Positions 1-9,023 of a stretch of 64,000 nucleotides of DNA are shown piece after piece. The notes beneath the pieces are model-generated. The model did not search any database and was not told where the DNA came from. It saw nothing but the letters and a program-made list of their open reading frames with translations. Numbering within the stretch: position 1 is the first letter of the stretch; each line of letters starts with the position of its first letter. Source of the stretch: Frondihabitans sp. 762G35 (lineage in GTDB: Bacteria > Actinomycetota > Actinomycetes > Actinomycetales > Microbacteriaceae); the NCBI RefSeq assembly GCF_002074055.1, contig NZ_CP014619.1, forward strand, positions 992,001 through 1,056,000, given 5' to 3'. The position numbers were made by a program, and so were the translations under genes.

Positions 1-25
1 TGTGGGCTCGTGGCCCACAGCCACA

Positions 26-622
26 TTACCGGCGGGGGACTTCGCCGATCCGGTTATCCACAGGCAGCGCGGCGAGGACGTCCGCGATCGTCGTGATCTC
101 GATCAGCGGCGCGTAGAGGGACAGGGCGTCGAGCGCCCGCTGGTGGTCGAGCGGCGTGAGCCCCGCGCAGGCGTCGGCCACGACTCGGACCCGCACGCCG
201 GCATCCGCCGCGGCGAGCGCGGTCGACAGGATGCAGCAGTCGGTCGAGACTCCCGTGAGGACGATGTCGGTGGGGTGACCCAGGGCATCCTGCGTGCCGT
301 CGTCCCACTTGCCGAAGGTCGTCCGGGTCACGATCGTGGCGTCGCCCGCCGGGATCTCCGCCACCAGGTCGTAGAGCGGATCGTCGGCGGGGACGAGGGC
401 GAACGGCCAGTCGCGGTAGTAGGGGATCCAGGCCCCCGCGGGCTCGGCCGGGGCCACGAAGCGGGTGAGCGCGACCCGGGTGCCGAATGCGGGACGGAGG
501 CGTGCGGCTCCTGCGCTCGCGACCGCGAAATCAGGGGTGAACCATTCGCTGCCGGTGTCGCCGAAGACGTTCTGGAGATCGACGGCGACGAGCCAGGGCG
601 GGGCGTCGAAGGAGAGCGTCAC
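26..622 (-). CDS. isochorismatase-family cysteine hydrolase
   Basis: A 198-residue hydrolase of the isochorismatase/nicotinamidase fold. The expected Asp-Lys-Cys triad is visible: Asp15 in VAVDLQ, Lys105 in TFGKWDDG and Cys130 in STDCCILSTA. The substrate cannot be read from the sequence; relatives act on amides such as nicotinamide or N-carbamoyl compounds. The GTG start at 622 is chosen because it overlaps the stop of the upstream permease gene by four bases (GTGA) and is followed directly by the conserved beta strand. The overlap suggests co-transcription, so a nucleobase breakdown product or other permease substrate is a plausible target (inference). Confidence 0.85.
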   Translation of the reverse strand: MTLSFDAPPWLVAVDLQNVFGDTGSEWFTPDFAVASAGAARLRPAFGTRVALTRFVAPAEPAGAWIPYYRDWPFALVPADDPLYDLVAEIPAGDATIVTRTTFGKWDDGTQDALGHPTDIVLTGVSTDCCILSTALAAADAGVRVRVVADACAGLTPLDHQRALDALSLYAPLIEITTIADVLAALPVDNRIGEVPRR

Positions 623-2103
623 GCGATGTCCCGGTCGAGGAACGCGAGGCCCTCCTGCTGCTGCACGACGGGCCGCATGAACAGGAGCGTGCCCAGGTAG
701 CCGATGACGAGGGCGGCCAGGACGCCGAGGTTGGCGCCGCCCCACTGGGCGCCCAGACCGAACAGCAGGTAGCCCTGCCAGCCCAGCCAGGTGGCGTAGG
801 TGTTCTGGACGAGGCCCCAGCCGACGAACGTCCCGAGGACGATCAGGCCGACGGTCACCCACTGGACGCTGCCGTACCGGCCGCGGGCCGTGAAGAGGTC
901 GGCCGTCGAGTAGTCCTTCCTGCGGAGCTGGACGTCCGCGAGGAAGATCCCGGCCCAGGCGGCGATCGGGACGCCGAGCGTGATCAGGAAGCCCTGGAAC
1001 GGCCCGATGAACGAGGTGGCGAAGAACGCGACGTAGACGGTGCCCGCGATCATCACGACGCCGTCGACGGCGGCCGCCGCATAGCGCGGGATCGGGATCC
1101 CGGCGTTCAACAGGGAGAAGCCGGAGGAGTAGATGTTCAGCACGGAACCGCCCACGAGTCCCAGGACGGCCACGAGGGCGAACGGGATGAGGAACCAGGT
1201 CGGCACGATCGTCGCGAGGGCCCCGATCGGGTCGGCGCCGATCGCGGCGGAGAGGTCTTTCGAGCTGCCCGCGAGGAGGAGTCCGAAGATCAGCAGGATG
1301 ACGGGTGCCAGCGACGACCCGAACGTCGTCCAGAAGACGACGCCCCGGCTCGAGGCCGAGCGGGGGAGGTAGCGCGAGTAGTCGGCCGCCGCGTTCACCC
1401 AGCCCAGGCCGAAGCCGGTCATCATGAAGACGAAGCCGCCGATCACGGCCGGCAGCGACCCCGCCGGAAGGGACGAGACGGCACCGAGGTCGATCCGGTG
1501 GGCGGTCAGGACGATGTAGAACACCGTGAGCACGCCGGTGGCCACGGTGATCCACTTCTGCAGCCGCATGATGAAGTCGAACCCGAGGATCCCGCCGATC
1601 ACGACGAGGACGGCCACCACGACGAGGGCGACGATCTTCGTGAGCACGCCGCCGTGGAAGCCGAGCGTGTCGAAGACGGTCGCGGTCGCGAGCACGGCGA
1701 GCGAGGTGAGCGCCGTCTCCCAGCCGACCGTGAGCACCCAGGAGATGACGGAGGGCAGCTTGTTGCCGTGCACGCCGAAGGCGGCACGGCCGAGAGTCAT
1801 CGTGGGGGCGTTGCCGCGTTTCCCGGCGAGGGCGATGAGGCCGCAGAAGAGGAACGAGACGACGATCCCGAGGACGCCGATCACGACCGCCTGCGCGAAC
1901 GAGACCTGGAACGCCAGGAGATACGCTCCGTAGCCGATCCCGAGGACGGAGACGTTCGCGGCGAACCACGGCCAGAAGAGCTGCCGGGGCGATCCCCGGC
2001 GCTCCGACTCGTCGACGACGTTGACGCCGTTCTGCTCGATACCGGCAGCGGGGACCGCGTCGGGCACGGCGAGGGACCTCTCTGATGGAGCTTCGGTCGT
2101 CAT
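619..2103 (-). CDS. NCS1-family purine-cytosine permease
   Basis: A 494-residue integral membrane protein of the nucleobase:cation symporter-1 family (codB-like). About 12 hydrophobic segments are visible. The family signature region FWPWFAANVSVLGIGYGA comes after a short hydrophilic N-terminus and is followed by GRAAFGVHGNKLPS. It should import a purine, pyrimidine, hydantoin or allantoin-type compound with Na+ or H+ across the cytoplasmic membrane; the exact substrate is not readable. It overlaps the downstream cysteine hydrolase by four bases, so both are probably one operon. Confidence 0.85.
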   Translation of the reverse strand: MTTEAPSERSLAVPDAVPAAGIEQNGVNVVDESERRGSPRQLFWPWFAANVSVLGIGYGAYLLAFQVSFAQAVVIGVLGIVVSFLFCGLIALAGKRGNAPTMTLGRAAFGVHGNKLPSVISWVLTVGWETALTSLAVLATATVFDTLGFHGGVLTKIVALVVVAVLVVIGGILGFDFIMRLQKWITVATGVLTVFYIVLTAHRIDLGAVSSLPAGSLPAVIGGFVFMMTGFGLGWVNAAADYSRYLPRSASSRGVVFWTTFGSSLAPVILLIFGLLLAGSSKDLSAAIGADPIGALATIVPTWFLIPFALVAVLGLVGGSVLNIYSSGFSLLNAGIPIPRYAAAAVDGVVMIAGTVYVAFFATSFIGPFQGFLITLGVPIAAWAGIFLADVQLRRKDYSTADLFTARGRYGSVQWVTVGLIVLGTFVGWGLVQNTYATWLGWQGYLLFGLGAQWGGANLGVLAALVIGYLGTLLFMRPVVQQQEGLAFLDRDIA

Positions 2104-2146
2104 GACATCTCTTCTCGCTCACGGCCGGACGTCGAGCCCCGCGTTC

Positions 2147-2152
2147 TAGGCT
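2147..2152 (+). promoter_or_regulatory. -10 element of leaderless nitroreductase gene
   Basis: TAGGCT lies six bases before the ATG at 2159, so transcription should begin at or next to the start codon. No Shine-Dalgarno sequence is present, which fits a leaderless mRNA. Confidence 0.6.
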
Positions 2153-2158
2153 CAACCT

Positions 2159-2791
2159 ATGACCGATACCGTAGCTTCCGAAACGCCCCCCGTGGCCACC
2201 ACGACCGCCGTCGACTTCTGGTTCGACCCGTCGTGTCCGTGGGCCTGGATGACGAGCCGCTTCGTCGACGAGGTGGCCCTCCACCGCGACCTCGACGTCA
2301 CCTTCCACGTGATGAGCCTCGCGATCCTCAACGAGGACAACGAGGCGATGCAGGATCGCCTGCCGAAGCTCCTCCGCTACACCCGCCTCGTGGCGGCGGC
2401 CGCCGAACTCCACGGCCAGCAGATCGTCAAGCCGCTCTACGACGCCCTGGGGCAGCGGATCCACGTCGAGGCCATCGACGACCAGGACGCAGTCATCGCA
2501 GGAGCCGTGGCCGAGGTCGGCCTTCCCGACGACTTCGCCCGGTACGCCGACAGCGACGAGTACGACGCCCAGCTCCGCGCCAGCCACAAGGACGGCATCG
2601 ACCGGGTCGGGCAGGATGTGGGCACCCCCGTCATCGCCGTGAACGGCACGGCCTTCTTCGGCCCCGTCATCTCGCCCGCGCCCAAGGGCGAGGTCGCGCT
2701 CACCCTCTGGGACGGCGTCGTCGCCGCCGCCTCCTACGACGGTTTCTTCGAGCTGAAGCGCTCGCGGACCCGCGGCCCGGACTTCAGCTAG
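2159..2791 (+). CDS. DsbA-family mycothiol-dependent nitroreductase-like protein
   Basis: A 210-residue thioredoxin-fold protein of the DsbA/FrnE type that resembles the mycobacterial mycothiol-dependent nitroreductase Rv2466c. The active-site region reads DPSCPWAW (Cys26-Pro-Trp-Ala29), so the second cysteine of the usual CPWC motif is replaced by alanine. The cis-proline loop is probably VGTPVIAVNG. With one cysteine the protein may act as a mixed-disulfide enzyme with mycothiol (inference). The next genes, rpiB and nei, are in the same order as in Mycobacterium tuberculosis Rv2466c-Rv2464c, which supports the assignment. Confidence 0.8.
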   Translation: MTDTVASETPPVATTTAVDFWFDPSCPWAWMTSRFVDEVALHRDLDVTFHVMSLAILNEDNEAMQDRLPKLLRYTRLVAAAAELHGQQIVKPLYDALGQRIHVEAIDDQDAVIAGAVAEVGLPDDFARYADSDEYDAQLRASHKDGIDRVGQDVGTPVIAVNGTAFFGPVISPAPKGEVALTLWDGVVAAASYDGFFELKRSRTRGPDFS

Positions 2792-2841
2792 CCCGCTCGC
2801 AGCGAGGTCGGTGGCCGCCGGACGCCGTCGGTGGTCGTCAA

Positions 2842-2847
2842 TAGAAT
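2842..2847 (+). promoter_or_regulatory. -10 element deciding the rpiB start
   Basis: TAGAAT is followed by seven bases and then the ATG at 2855. The same spacing occurs before several other genes here, so rpiB is probably leaderless and starts at 2855. The ATG at 2846 overlaps the -10 element itself. Confidence 0.6.
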
Positions 2848-2854
2848 GACGACC

Positions 2855-3340
2855 ATGCGCATCCACGTGGCCACCGACCATGCTGGGCTGGAGTTCGCCC
2901 AGACCCTCATCAGGCATCTCGAGGAGCAGGGGCACGAGGTGACCGACCACGGTCCCGCGACCTACGAGCCGCTCGACGACTACCCCTCCTTCTGCATCGC
3001 CGCGGCGCGGGCGGTCGTCCGCGATCAGAGCGAGGGCCTCGAGAGCCTCGGGGTCGTGTTCGGCGGGTCCGGCAACGGCGAGCAGATCGCGGCCAACAAG
3101 GTCGAGGGCGTCCGGGCCGCACTCGCCTGGAACACCTCCACCGCGCAGCTCGCCCGGCAACACAACGACGCCAACGTGGTCGCCATCGGCGCCCGCCAGC
3201 ACACCGAGCAGGAGGCCATCGCGCTCATCGACGAGTTCGTGAAGACGCCGTTCTCCTTCGAGGAGCGACACGAGCGCCGCATCGCCCAGCTGGCGGAGTA
3301 CGAGGAGACCGGCGCGATCCAGGGCCACCCGGTCGACTGA
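2855..3340 (+). CDS. rpiB: ribose-5-phosphate isomerase B
   Basis: A 161-residue RpiB (LacA/RpiB family), interconverting ribose 5-phosphate and ribulose 5-phosphate in the pentose phosphate pathway. The N-terminus MRIHVATDHAG and the phosphate/active-site loop FGGSGNGEQIAANKV are typical. The loop has Gly-Glu (Glu76) where many RpiB proteins have a catalytic Cys; this is the actinobacterial form known from M. tuberculosis. The start at 2855 is set by the -10 box. The stop codon overlaps the ATG of nei by one base, so the two are translationally coupled. Confidence 0.9.
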   Translation: MRIHVATDHAGLEFAQTLIRHLEEQGHEVTDHGPATYEPLDDYPSFCIAAARAVVRDQSEGLESLGVVFGGSGNGEQIAANKVEGVRAALAWNTSTAQLARQHNDANVVAIGARQHTEQEAIALIDEFVKTPFSFEERHERRIAQLAEYEETGAIQGHPVD

Positions 3341-4356
3341 TGCCCGAAGGTCATTCCGTCCACCGCATCGCCAACCAGTTCGCGGCGAGTTTCGTCGGCG
3401 ACACCGTGGCCGTCTCCTCGCCGCAGGGTCGCTTCGCCGATGGCGCGACGCGCATCGACGGCGCCCGCATGGTCGACGCCAAAGCCGTCGGCAAGCAGAT
3501 GTTCCTCGAGTTCGACAACGGCCTCTTCCTCCATGTCCACCTCGGCCTCTACGGCTCGTGGGATTTCGCGGGCGACTTCTCGCTCGACCCCACCACGAAG
3601 AGCTCCAAGGGTCGGATGGGGCAGACCAATCAGCGAGGCACGGTCGTCGACGAGGCGGGCGAGGACAGCTGGACGAGCATCGGTGCTCCCCGCCGGTCGC
3701 GGCTCGTCCGCGTCGGCAAGCCGCTCTCGGCCGCGCGCATGCGCATGGCCGAGCAGGAGAAGCAGGAGGACGACGTCGACCTCGAGGGTTTCCCGCCGGA
3801 GCCCGTCGGCGCCGTCCGGGTCCGCCTCCTCGCCGAGACCGTCGTCGCCGACCTGCGGGGGCCGACGAAGTGCGAGGTCCTCGACGCCGCCGAGGTCGAT
3901 GCCGCCATCGCGAAGCTGGGCCCCGACCCTCTCGTCGACTCGCCCAAGAAGGGCTCCGATCGGTTCTTCGAACGCGTGCACAAGACCCGCACCGCCATCG
4001 GTCTCCTCCTCATGGATCAGTCGGTCGTGAGCGGGATCGGCAACGTCTACCGGGCCGAGATGCTCTTCCGAGCCCGTCTCAACCCCCACACCCCGGGCAA
4101 GGACGTCCCCGAGGAGACGGTCCGCGCTCTCTGGAAGGATTGGACGAAGCTCCTGCGGAGCGGAGTCGAGCTCGGTCAGATGATGACGATGGACGGCCTG
4201 TCCAAGGCCGACTACCGGAAGGCGCTCGCCCGACGCGACGACCGTCACTGGGTCTATCACCGCGAAGGGCTGCCGTGCCGGGTCTGCGGCACGCACATCA
4301 CGATGGAGGAGGCGGCCGGCCGCAAGCTCTACTGGTGTCCGGTCTGCCAGGCTTGA
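3340..4356 (+). CDS. nei: Fpg/Nei-family DNA glycosylase
   Basis: A 338-residue bifunctional base-excision repair glycosylase/AP lyase for oxidised bases. The processed N-terminus MPEGHSVHR supplies the catalytic Pro2 and Glu3. The helix-two-turn-helix region SVVSGIGNVYRAE sits near two-thirds of the length. A C-terminal C-x2-C-x16-C-x2-C zinc finger begins at CRVCG and ends at WCPVC. The MPEGHS start, rather than MPELPE, and the position next to rpiB match mycobacterial Nei1 (Rv2464c). An insertion around residues 85-140 is rich in charged residues. Start overlaps the rpiB stop by one base. Confidence 0.88.
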   Translation: MPEGHSVHRIANQFAASFVGDTVAVSSPQGRFADGATRIDGARMVDAKAVGKQMFLEFDNGLFLHVHLGLYGSWDFAGDFSLDPTTKSSKGRMGQTNQRGTVVDEAGEDSWTSIGAPRRSRLVRVGKPLSAARMRMAEQEKQEDDVDLEGFPPEPVGAVRVRLLAETVVADLRGPTKCEVLDAAEVDAAIAKLGPDPLVDSPKKGSDRFFERVHKTRTAIGLLLMDQSVVSGIGNVYRAEMLFRARLNPHTPGKDVPEETVRALWKDWTKLLRSGVELGQMMTMDGLSKADYRKALARRDDRHWVYHREGLPCRVCGTHITMEEAAGRKLYWCPVCQA

Positions 4357-4360
4357 CGAC

Positions 4361-4996
4361 ATGCGCCGCACCCCGCACTTCCTGCTCGAGGACACCCTCG
4401 AGGTCAAGCGCCTGATCCGCGAGAACCCGTGGGCGACGCTGGTGTCGCACACCGCCCACGGTCTGGTCGCGTCGCACTACCCGATCGTGCTGGAAGAGAC
4501 CGCCGACGACGAGATCAGCATCGTCAGCCACGTCGGCCGCCCCGACGAGACGTCGCACGAGCTGGGCCGGCACGAGCTGCTCGTGATCGTGCAGGGCCCC
4601 CACGGCTACGTGTCACCGGCGTGGTACCCCGCCGATCAGATCATCCCGACGTGGAACCACGTGACGGCCCATCTCTACGGCACCCCCGAGATCCTCTCCG
4701 ACGACGAGAACTTCCGGGTCCTCACCGACCTGGTCGATCACTTCGAGCGCCGCATGCCCGAGCCGGTCTCCCTCGCCCTCGACGAGGAGGGGTCCCGTCG
4801 GGTGGCGCGCGGGACCGTGGGCATCCGCCTGCGCGTGACCCGGTTCGACGCGCGGCTCAAGCTGAGTCAGAACAAGGCTCCCGAGGTGGCCGAGCGGATC
4901 ATCGGCGCCCTCGAGGGGGACGGCCCCTACGCGCATCCTGCTCTCGCCGACGAGATGCGTCGAGTCCACCGGCCGACCGACGAAGGCACCGCGTGA
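4361..4996 (+). CDS. PaiB-family FMN-binding protein
   Basis: A 211-residue protein of the PaiB/FMN-binding split-barrel family. The start MRRTPHFLLED, the segment PHGYVSPAWYP and the segment TWNHVTAHLYG are conserved family blocks. PaiB proteins were named as repressors of sporulation genes in Bacillus, but in actinobacteria the role is unknown; an FMN-dependent oxidoreductase role is equally possible. Four bases separate it from nei, and its stop overlaps the next GTG start by four bases, so rpiB-nei-paiB-amidohydrolase are probably one transcript. Confidence 0.78.
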   Translation: MRRTPHFLLEDTLEVKRLIRENPWATLVSHTAHGLVASHYPIVLEETADDEISIVSHVGRPDETSHELGRHELLVIVQGPHGYVSPAWYPADQIIPTWNHVTAHLYGTPEILSDDENFRVLTDLVDHFERRMPEPVSLALDEEGSRRVARGTVGIRLRVTRFDARLKLSQNKAPEVAERIIGALEGDGPYAHPALADEMRRVHRPTDEGTA

Positions 4997-6465
4997 GCAC
5001 GCTGTTCCGACGCGCCCGCCTCGTCGGGCGCGACGACACCCCGGTCGACGTCCTCGTCGAGGACGACGTCGTCTCGGCGATCGCCCCGTCGATCGCGGCG
5101 GGCTCCGCCGAGGTGGTCGAGGCGGACGGCCGCTATCTCGCCCCCGGCCTCTGGGACAACCACGTCCACATGACCCAGTGGGCCCTCGACCGCCAGCGGC
5201 TCGACGTGTCGCAGGCGACCAGCGCGCAGGAGGCGGCCGACACGGTGGGAGCGCGCCTCCGGCGAGGCCTCGCGGGCGACCGCGACCTGCTCGTGGCCTC
5301 GGGATTCCGCGACGCGCTGTGGCCCGACGAGCCGACGTCCGGTCTCCTCGACGCGGTGAGCGGGCCCGTGCCCGTGGCCGTGGTGAGCGCCGATCTCCAC
5401 TCCGTGTGGCTCAACAGCGCGGCGCTCGCTCGCGGCGGTCTGGCCGGACATCCGACCGGTCTCCTGCGCGAAGCCGAGGCCTTCGACGCGACGGCCGCGG
5501 TCACCAGGGTCGACGACGGCGGCATGGACGCCCTGATCGCCGACGCCGCGACCGCGGCGGCCGCCCGAGGGGTCGTCGGCATCGTCGACCTCGAGATGAC
5601 GCTCGGGCTCGACGCCTGGGTGCGTCGCGTCGGGTCCGGCGTCGACTCCCTCCGCGTCCGCGCCGGCGTCTACCCCGACCGGCTCGACGAGGTGATCGCG
5701 CGACGCCTGCGGACCGGCGACCCCGTCCCCGGCGGGGAAGGGCTCGTGACCATGGGGCCGTTCAAGGTCATCACCGACGGCTCGCTCGGCACGCGCACCG
5801 CCTACTGCCACGACCCCTATCCGGGTTCCGCGGGGGAGCCGGAAGCGTTCGGGCTCAGCACCTACGACGTCGACTCCCTGACGGCGCTGCTCGTCCGCGC
5901 CTCGGCGGCCGGCCTCGTGCCCGCCGTCCACGCCATCGGCGACCACGCTCTCGACGACGCCCTCACCGCCTTCGAGAGGGCAGGATGCCCGGGCAGCATC
6001 GAGCACGCCCAGCTGATCACCCCCGCCGCCCTGCCCCGGTTCGCCCGGCTCGGTCTCGTCGCGAGCGTCCAGCCGGAGCACGCCATGGACGACCGAGACA
6101 TCGCCGACCACTTCTGGGCGGGCCGGACGGAGCGCGCGTTCGCTCTCCTCGACCTGCACGCCGCCGGGGTCCCGCTCCGGCTCGGCTCCGACGCCCCCGT
6201 CGCGCCGCTCGACCCGTGGGTGTCGCTGGCCGCGGCACTGTCCAGGTCGCGCGACGGTCGCGAGCCCTGGCACCCGGAGCAGCGGCTCCCCGCCGCGGTC
6301 GGGCTCGCGGCCTCGACGGACGGCCGCCTCGCGGTCACGGAGGGCGACGTCGCCGATCTCGTGCTCGTCGAGCGCGACCCGCTGACGGCGACGGGCGACG
6401 AGCTCCGCGAGTTCGCCGTCTCCGCGACGATGCTCGGCGGGCGCTTCACCTTCCGGCAGCCCTGA
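4993..6465 (+). CDS. amidohydrolase family 3 (YtcJ-like)
   Basis: A 490-residue metal-dependent hydrolase of the amidohydrolase superfamily. The metal-binding HxH is in LWDNHVHMTQ near residue 57; later ligands are visible as VHAIGDHALDDAL and in LRLGSDAPVAPLDPW. The C-terminal small beta domain ends with ADLVLVERDPL. YtcJ-like enzymes hydrolyse cyclic or N-acyl amide bonds; the substrate is not predictable here. GTG start 4993 is chosen for the four-base overlap with the upstream gene. Confidence 0.82.
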   Translation: MSTLFRRARLVGRDDTPVDVLVEDDVVSAIAPSIAAGSAEVVEADGRYLAPGLWDNHVHMTQWALDRQRLDVSQATSAQEAADTVGARLRRGLAGDRDLLVASGFRDALWPDEPTSGLLDAVSGPVPVAVVSADLHSVWLNSAALARGGLAGHPTGLLREAEAFDATAAVTRVDDGGMDALIADAATAAAARGVVGIVDLEMTLGLDAWVRRVGSGVDSLRVRAGVYPDRLDEVIARRLRTGDPVPGGEGLVTMGPFKVITDGSLGTRTAYCHDPYPGSAGEPEAFGLSTYDVDSLTALLVRASAAGLVPAVHAIGDHALDDALTAFERAGCPGSIEHAQLITPAALPRFARLGLVASVQPEHAMDDRDIADHFWAGRTERAFALLDLHAAGVPLRLGSDAPVAPLDPWVSLAAALSRSRDGREPWHPEQRLPAAVGLAASTDGRLAVTEGDVADLVLVERDPLTATGDELREFAVSATMLGGRFTFRQP

Positions 6466-6625
6466 TCCGTCTCGCTCCGCGCGCTGCGCTCCGCTCCGCG
6501 TACTCGCACGTGTGCTGTCACGTTTCGTGCACGATGTGCCGTTGAGACGCGACATCGCGCACCAGACGTGACATCGGGCTGCGCGCGGGCGCAGGCGCGG
6601 GCATAGGCGCAGGCGGAGTCGAGGC

Positions 6626-7372
6626 TCAGCCGGCGACGGGCGTGGCGACCGAACGCAGGATGGCCGAGCGGAACTCGCGACCGACCGCGGCGTAGCCCCG
6701 GGTCGTCGGGTGGATGCCGTCGAGCGTCGTGCCCGCTGCGTAGCGACCGCCGGAGCCGCGGGCGAAGCCCCAGGGGTCGACGAACTCCCACTTCTTGGCC
6801 GCCGCGTAGCTCTTGAGCTGCTTCTCGTAGGCGGCAGCACCGGCCGGGTTGCGGTCGTAGGGAGGGATCGCACCGACGATGACGTGCTTCGGCTCGAGCG
6901 TCGCCACGATGGCGTCGTAGTAGGGGGCGGCCTGCGCGAACGAGTAGTGGAGCCGTACATCGTTCGTCCCGGCCATCAGCACGAGCACGTCGACGGGGCC
7001 CGCAGGATGCACGTGCTGGGACATGATCTGCACGGTCGTGCCGCCCTTGGCCCACCCGCCGACCCACTTCACGCCGTGGCCCTGCGCGTACGTCATCCAG
7101 GTGTTGCGGTCGAGGCCCATCTCCGGGATGGTTCGACGCCCTCCGGCGGTCAGCGAGTCTCCGACGATGGCCACGCGGACGGGATCCTCCTCGGTGCCGA
7201 GGGGCGCCGTCTCGGGGGCGGAGGAACCGGGCGCGGGGGAGGCGGACGGCGGGGCGACGGTGGCCGTCGATCCTGCTTCGGGGAGGGAGGAGGGGGTGGT
7301 GGAGCAGCCGGCGACCGCGACGAGCACCGCGGCCGCGAGGGCGCCGACGAGAGCTCGGGAGACGGTTCGCAT
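6626..7372 (-). CDS. SGNH/GDSL-family secreted lipoprotein
   Basis: A 248-residue exported hydrolase. The signal peptide ends in a lipobox, VAGC with Cys23, followed by a Ser/Pro/Ala-rich linker to about residue 60. The catalytic blocks are GDSLTAGG (Ser73), a Gly block near WAKGGTT, GTNDVRL and DGIHPTTRGYA (Asp and His). It should be an esterase or acetylhydrolase anchored on the outer face of the membrane; cell-wall polysaccharide deacylation is possible but not shown. It is transcribed divergently from the LtrA gene, about 100 bases away. Confidence 0.83.
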   Translation of the reverse strand: MRTVSRALVGALAAAVLVAVAGCSTTPSSLPEAGSTATVAPPSASPAPGSSAPETAPLGTEEDPVRVAIVGDSLTAGGRRTIPEMGLDRNTWMTYAQGHGVKWVGGWAKGGTTVQIMSQHVHPAGPVDVLVLMAGTNDVRLHYSFAQAAPYYDAIVATLEPKHVIVGAIPPYDRNPAGAAAYEKQLKSYAAAKKWEFVDPWGFARGSGGRYAAGTTLDGIHPTTRGYAAVGREFRSAILRSVATPVAG

Positions 7373-7459
7373 GGAGTCATTATGACGTGGGCGGACGGGG
7401 CCCCGTGACCCGCGAACGCGGGCCTGTGGACAACTTCCTCGCGCGTCCGTGACAGTGAG

Positions 7460-7465
7460 TACGGT
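7460..7465 (+). promoter_or_regulatory. -10 element of ltrA
   Basis: TACGGT is followed by seven bases and the ATG at 7473, with no Shine-Dalgarno sequence between. This points to a leaderless transcript and favours 7473 over the upstream GTG at 7449. Confidence 0.5.
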
Positions 7466-7472
7466 GTCCGAC

Positions 7473-8678
7473 ATGACGAGCACGTCGCCCCGCGCCTCCC
7501 TGCGCCGCATGGTCATGCGAGACCCCACCGAGCCGCACCGCGCGGCGAGCCCCCTCGAGCTGCTCTTCGACCTCGTCTTCGTCGTGGCGGTGTCGTTCGC
7601 CGCTCAGGGACTGCATCACGATCTCGCCGGCGGGCACGAACTCGACGGCGTCGTCTACTACGTGATGGCATTCTTCGGCATCTGGTGGGCGTGGATGAAC
7701 TTCACCTGGTTCGCCACCTCGTTCGACACCGACGACTGGCTCTACCGGATCGTGACCATCGTCCAGATGGGTGGTGCGCTGACGTACGCGGCGGGCATCC
7801 CCGGCTTCCTCGACGTCGAGCATCCGCGGTTCGCTCTCGGCGTGGTCGGCTACGTGATCATGCGCCTGCCGATGGCGTTCCAGTGGTTCCGGGCTGCTCG
7901 CGACGACCCCTCGATGAGGCCGACGACGCTGCGCTACGCCTGGGCGATCCTGGTCGTGCAGGTCTTCTGGGTCGCGCTGCTGCTCGTGCCGCCGGGCCTC
8001 CAGGTGCCGACCTTCTTCGTGGGGGTCGCGCTGGAGCTGCTCGTGCCCGTCTTCGCGGAGCGCTTCGGCACGACGGCCTGGCACCGGAGGCACATCACCG
8101 AGCGCTACGGGCTGTTCACGATCATCGTGCTGGGCGAGTCGATCCTCGCGTCGACGAACGCGGTGGTCGACGCGGCGAGCGTGGCCGAGCACCTGCCCAC
8201 CCTGATCCTGCTGGCCGCGACGTCGCTCGTCATCGTCGCCGCCTTCTGGTGGCTCTACTTCGCCCTCCCGCAGCACGACCTGCTCCGCGGGATCGCGACG
8301 GCGCTCGGCTGGGGGTACGGGCACTATCTCGTGTTCGCCTCGGCCGCCGCGCTGTCGGCGGGCATCGAGATCGCGATCGATGCGAGCGAGGGGCGGGGCG
8401 GACTGCCCCCGGCGGCGTCGGCGGCCGCTCTGGCCCTGCCCTGTGCGATCTACGTCTTCGCGGTGTGGCTGCTCGTGATCCGGCCCCAGGCGTCTCGCGG
8501 AGTGAACGTCGTCGTGCCGCTCCTCGCCCTCGCGACCGCGGTGGCCACCTTCGCGCCGTTCTCGGCGCAGGTGGTGGCGGCGCTCCTCGTGGCAGCCGTG
8601 ATCGTCGTCTCGCGGGGGAGGAGGGTGCCCGCAGCCGTCTTCGAGCCGACCGCCGTCGCCGCCCCGACCCTGCCGTGA
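7473..8678 (+). CDS. low temperature requirement protein A (LtrA)
   Basis: A 401-residue polytopic membrane protein with about 11-12 hydrophobic segments. The N-terminal block DPTEPHRAASPLELLFDLVF and the later GESILAST segment are hallmarks of the LtrA family. LtrA was found as a low-temperature growth factor in Listeria, but no molecular function is established. It is monocistronic here, divergent from the SGNH lipoprotein. Confidence 0.85.
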   Translation: MTSTSPRASLRRMVMRDPTEPHRAASPLELLFDLVFVVAVSFAAQGLHHDLAGGHELDGVVYYVMAFFGIWWAWMNFTWFATSFDTDDWLYRIVTIVQMGGALTYAAGIPGFLDVEHPRFALGVVGYVIMRLPMAFQWFRAARDDPSMRPTTLRYAWAILVVQVFWVALLLVPPGLQVPTFFVGVALELLVPVFAERFGTTAWHRRHITERYGLFTIIVLGESILASTNAVVDAASVAEHLPTLILLAATSLVIVAAFWWLYFALPQHDLLRGIATALGWGYGHYLVFASAAALSAGIEIAIDASEGRGGLPPAASAAALALPCAIYVFAVWLLVIRPQASRGVNVVVPLLALATAVATFAPFSAQVVAALLVAAVIVVSRGRRVPAAVFEPTAVAAPTLP

Positions 8679-8804
8679 CGGCGGCCCGGGGCGCTCCTCG
8701 TGGCGCATGCCGCTCACCGGTGGCGCTCTCTCGGACGTCCTCCGAGATTGTGTGTCGTTTCGTATCGGCGATGCCGCGGTGAGGCGAGACCCGGTGCTGG
8801 ACAA

Positions 8805-9023
8805 TTACGGGAGCCTTCGATCCGCGGGAGAGCGCCTGCGGCGCCGGCGCAGAGTCGCCCCGAAGTAGGCCATGCCGGGAACGAGCCAGATCAAGCTGGC
8901 AGCCTGACGCCAGAACCCGCTCGGGATCAATTCCATCGAAACCGCAGTAGCGGCGGCGATGGTCGCGAAAGTGACGATGAGAGCGGCGAATGGGCTCCAG
9001 GCGAGCGCCCGGACTAGACGCAT
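8805..9023 (-). CDS. small two-helix membrane protein
   Basis: A 72-residue protein with two predicted transmembrane helices (about residues 9-31 and 39-58) and a very basic tail containing six consecutive arginines. The start at 9023 lies inside the upstream secreted-protein gene, overlapping it by ten bases, and has no clear Shine-Dalgarno sequence, so translation is probably coupled. No family is recognised. Its place directly after a secreted protein recalls immunity or accessory proteins of exported peptides, but that is only an inference. Confidence 0.6.
   Translation of the reverse strand: MRLVRALAWSPFAALIVTFATIAAATAVSMELIPSGFWRQAASLIWLVPGMAYFGATLRRRRRRSPADRRLP

Noticed and set aside
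26-3328. Open minus-strand frame of 1100 codons over cysteine hydrolase, NCS1 permease, nitroreductase and rpiB
   Set aside because: Only its last 198 codons encode a recognisable protein; the rest is a shadow of genes in other frames, a normal effect of high GC.
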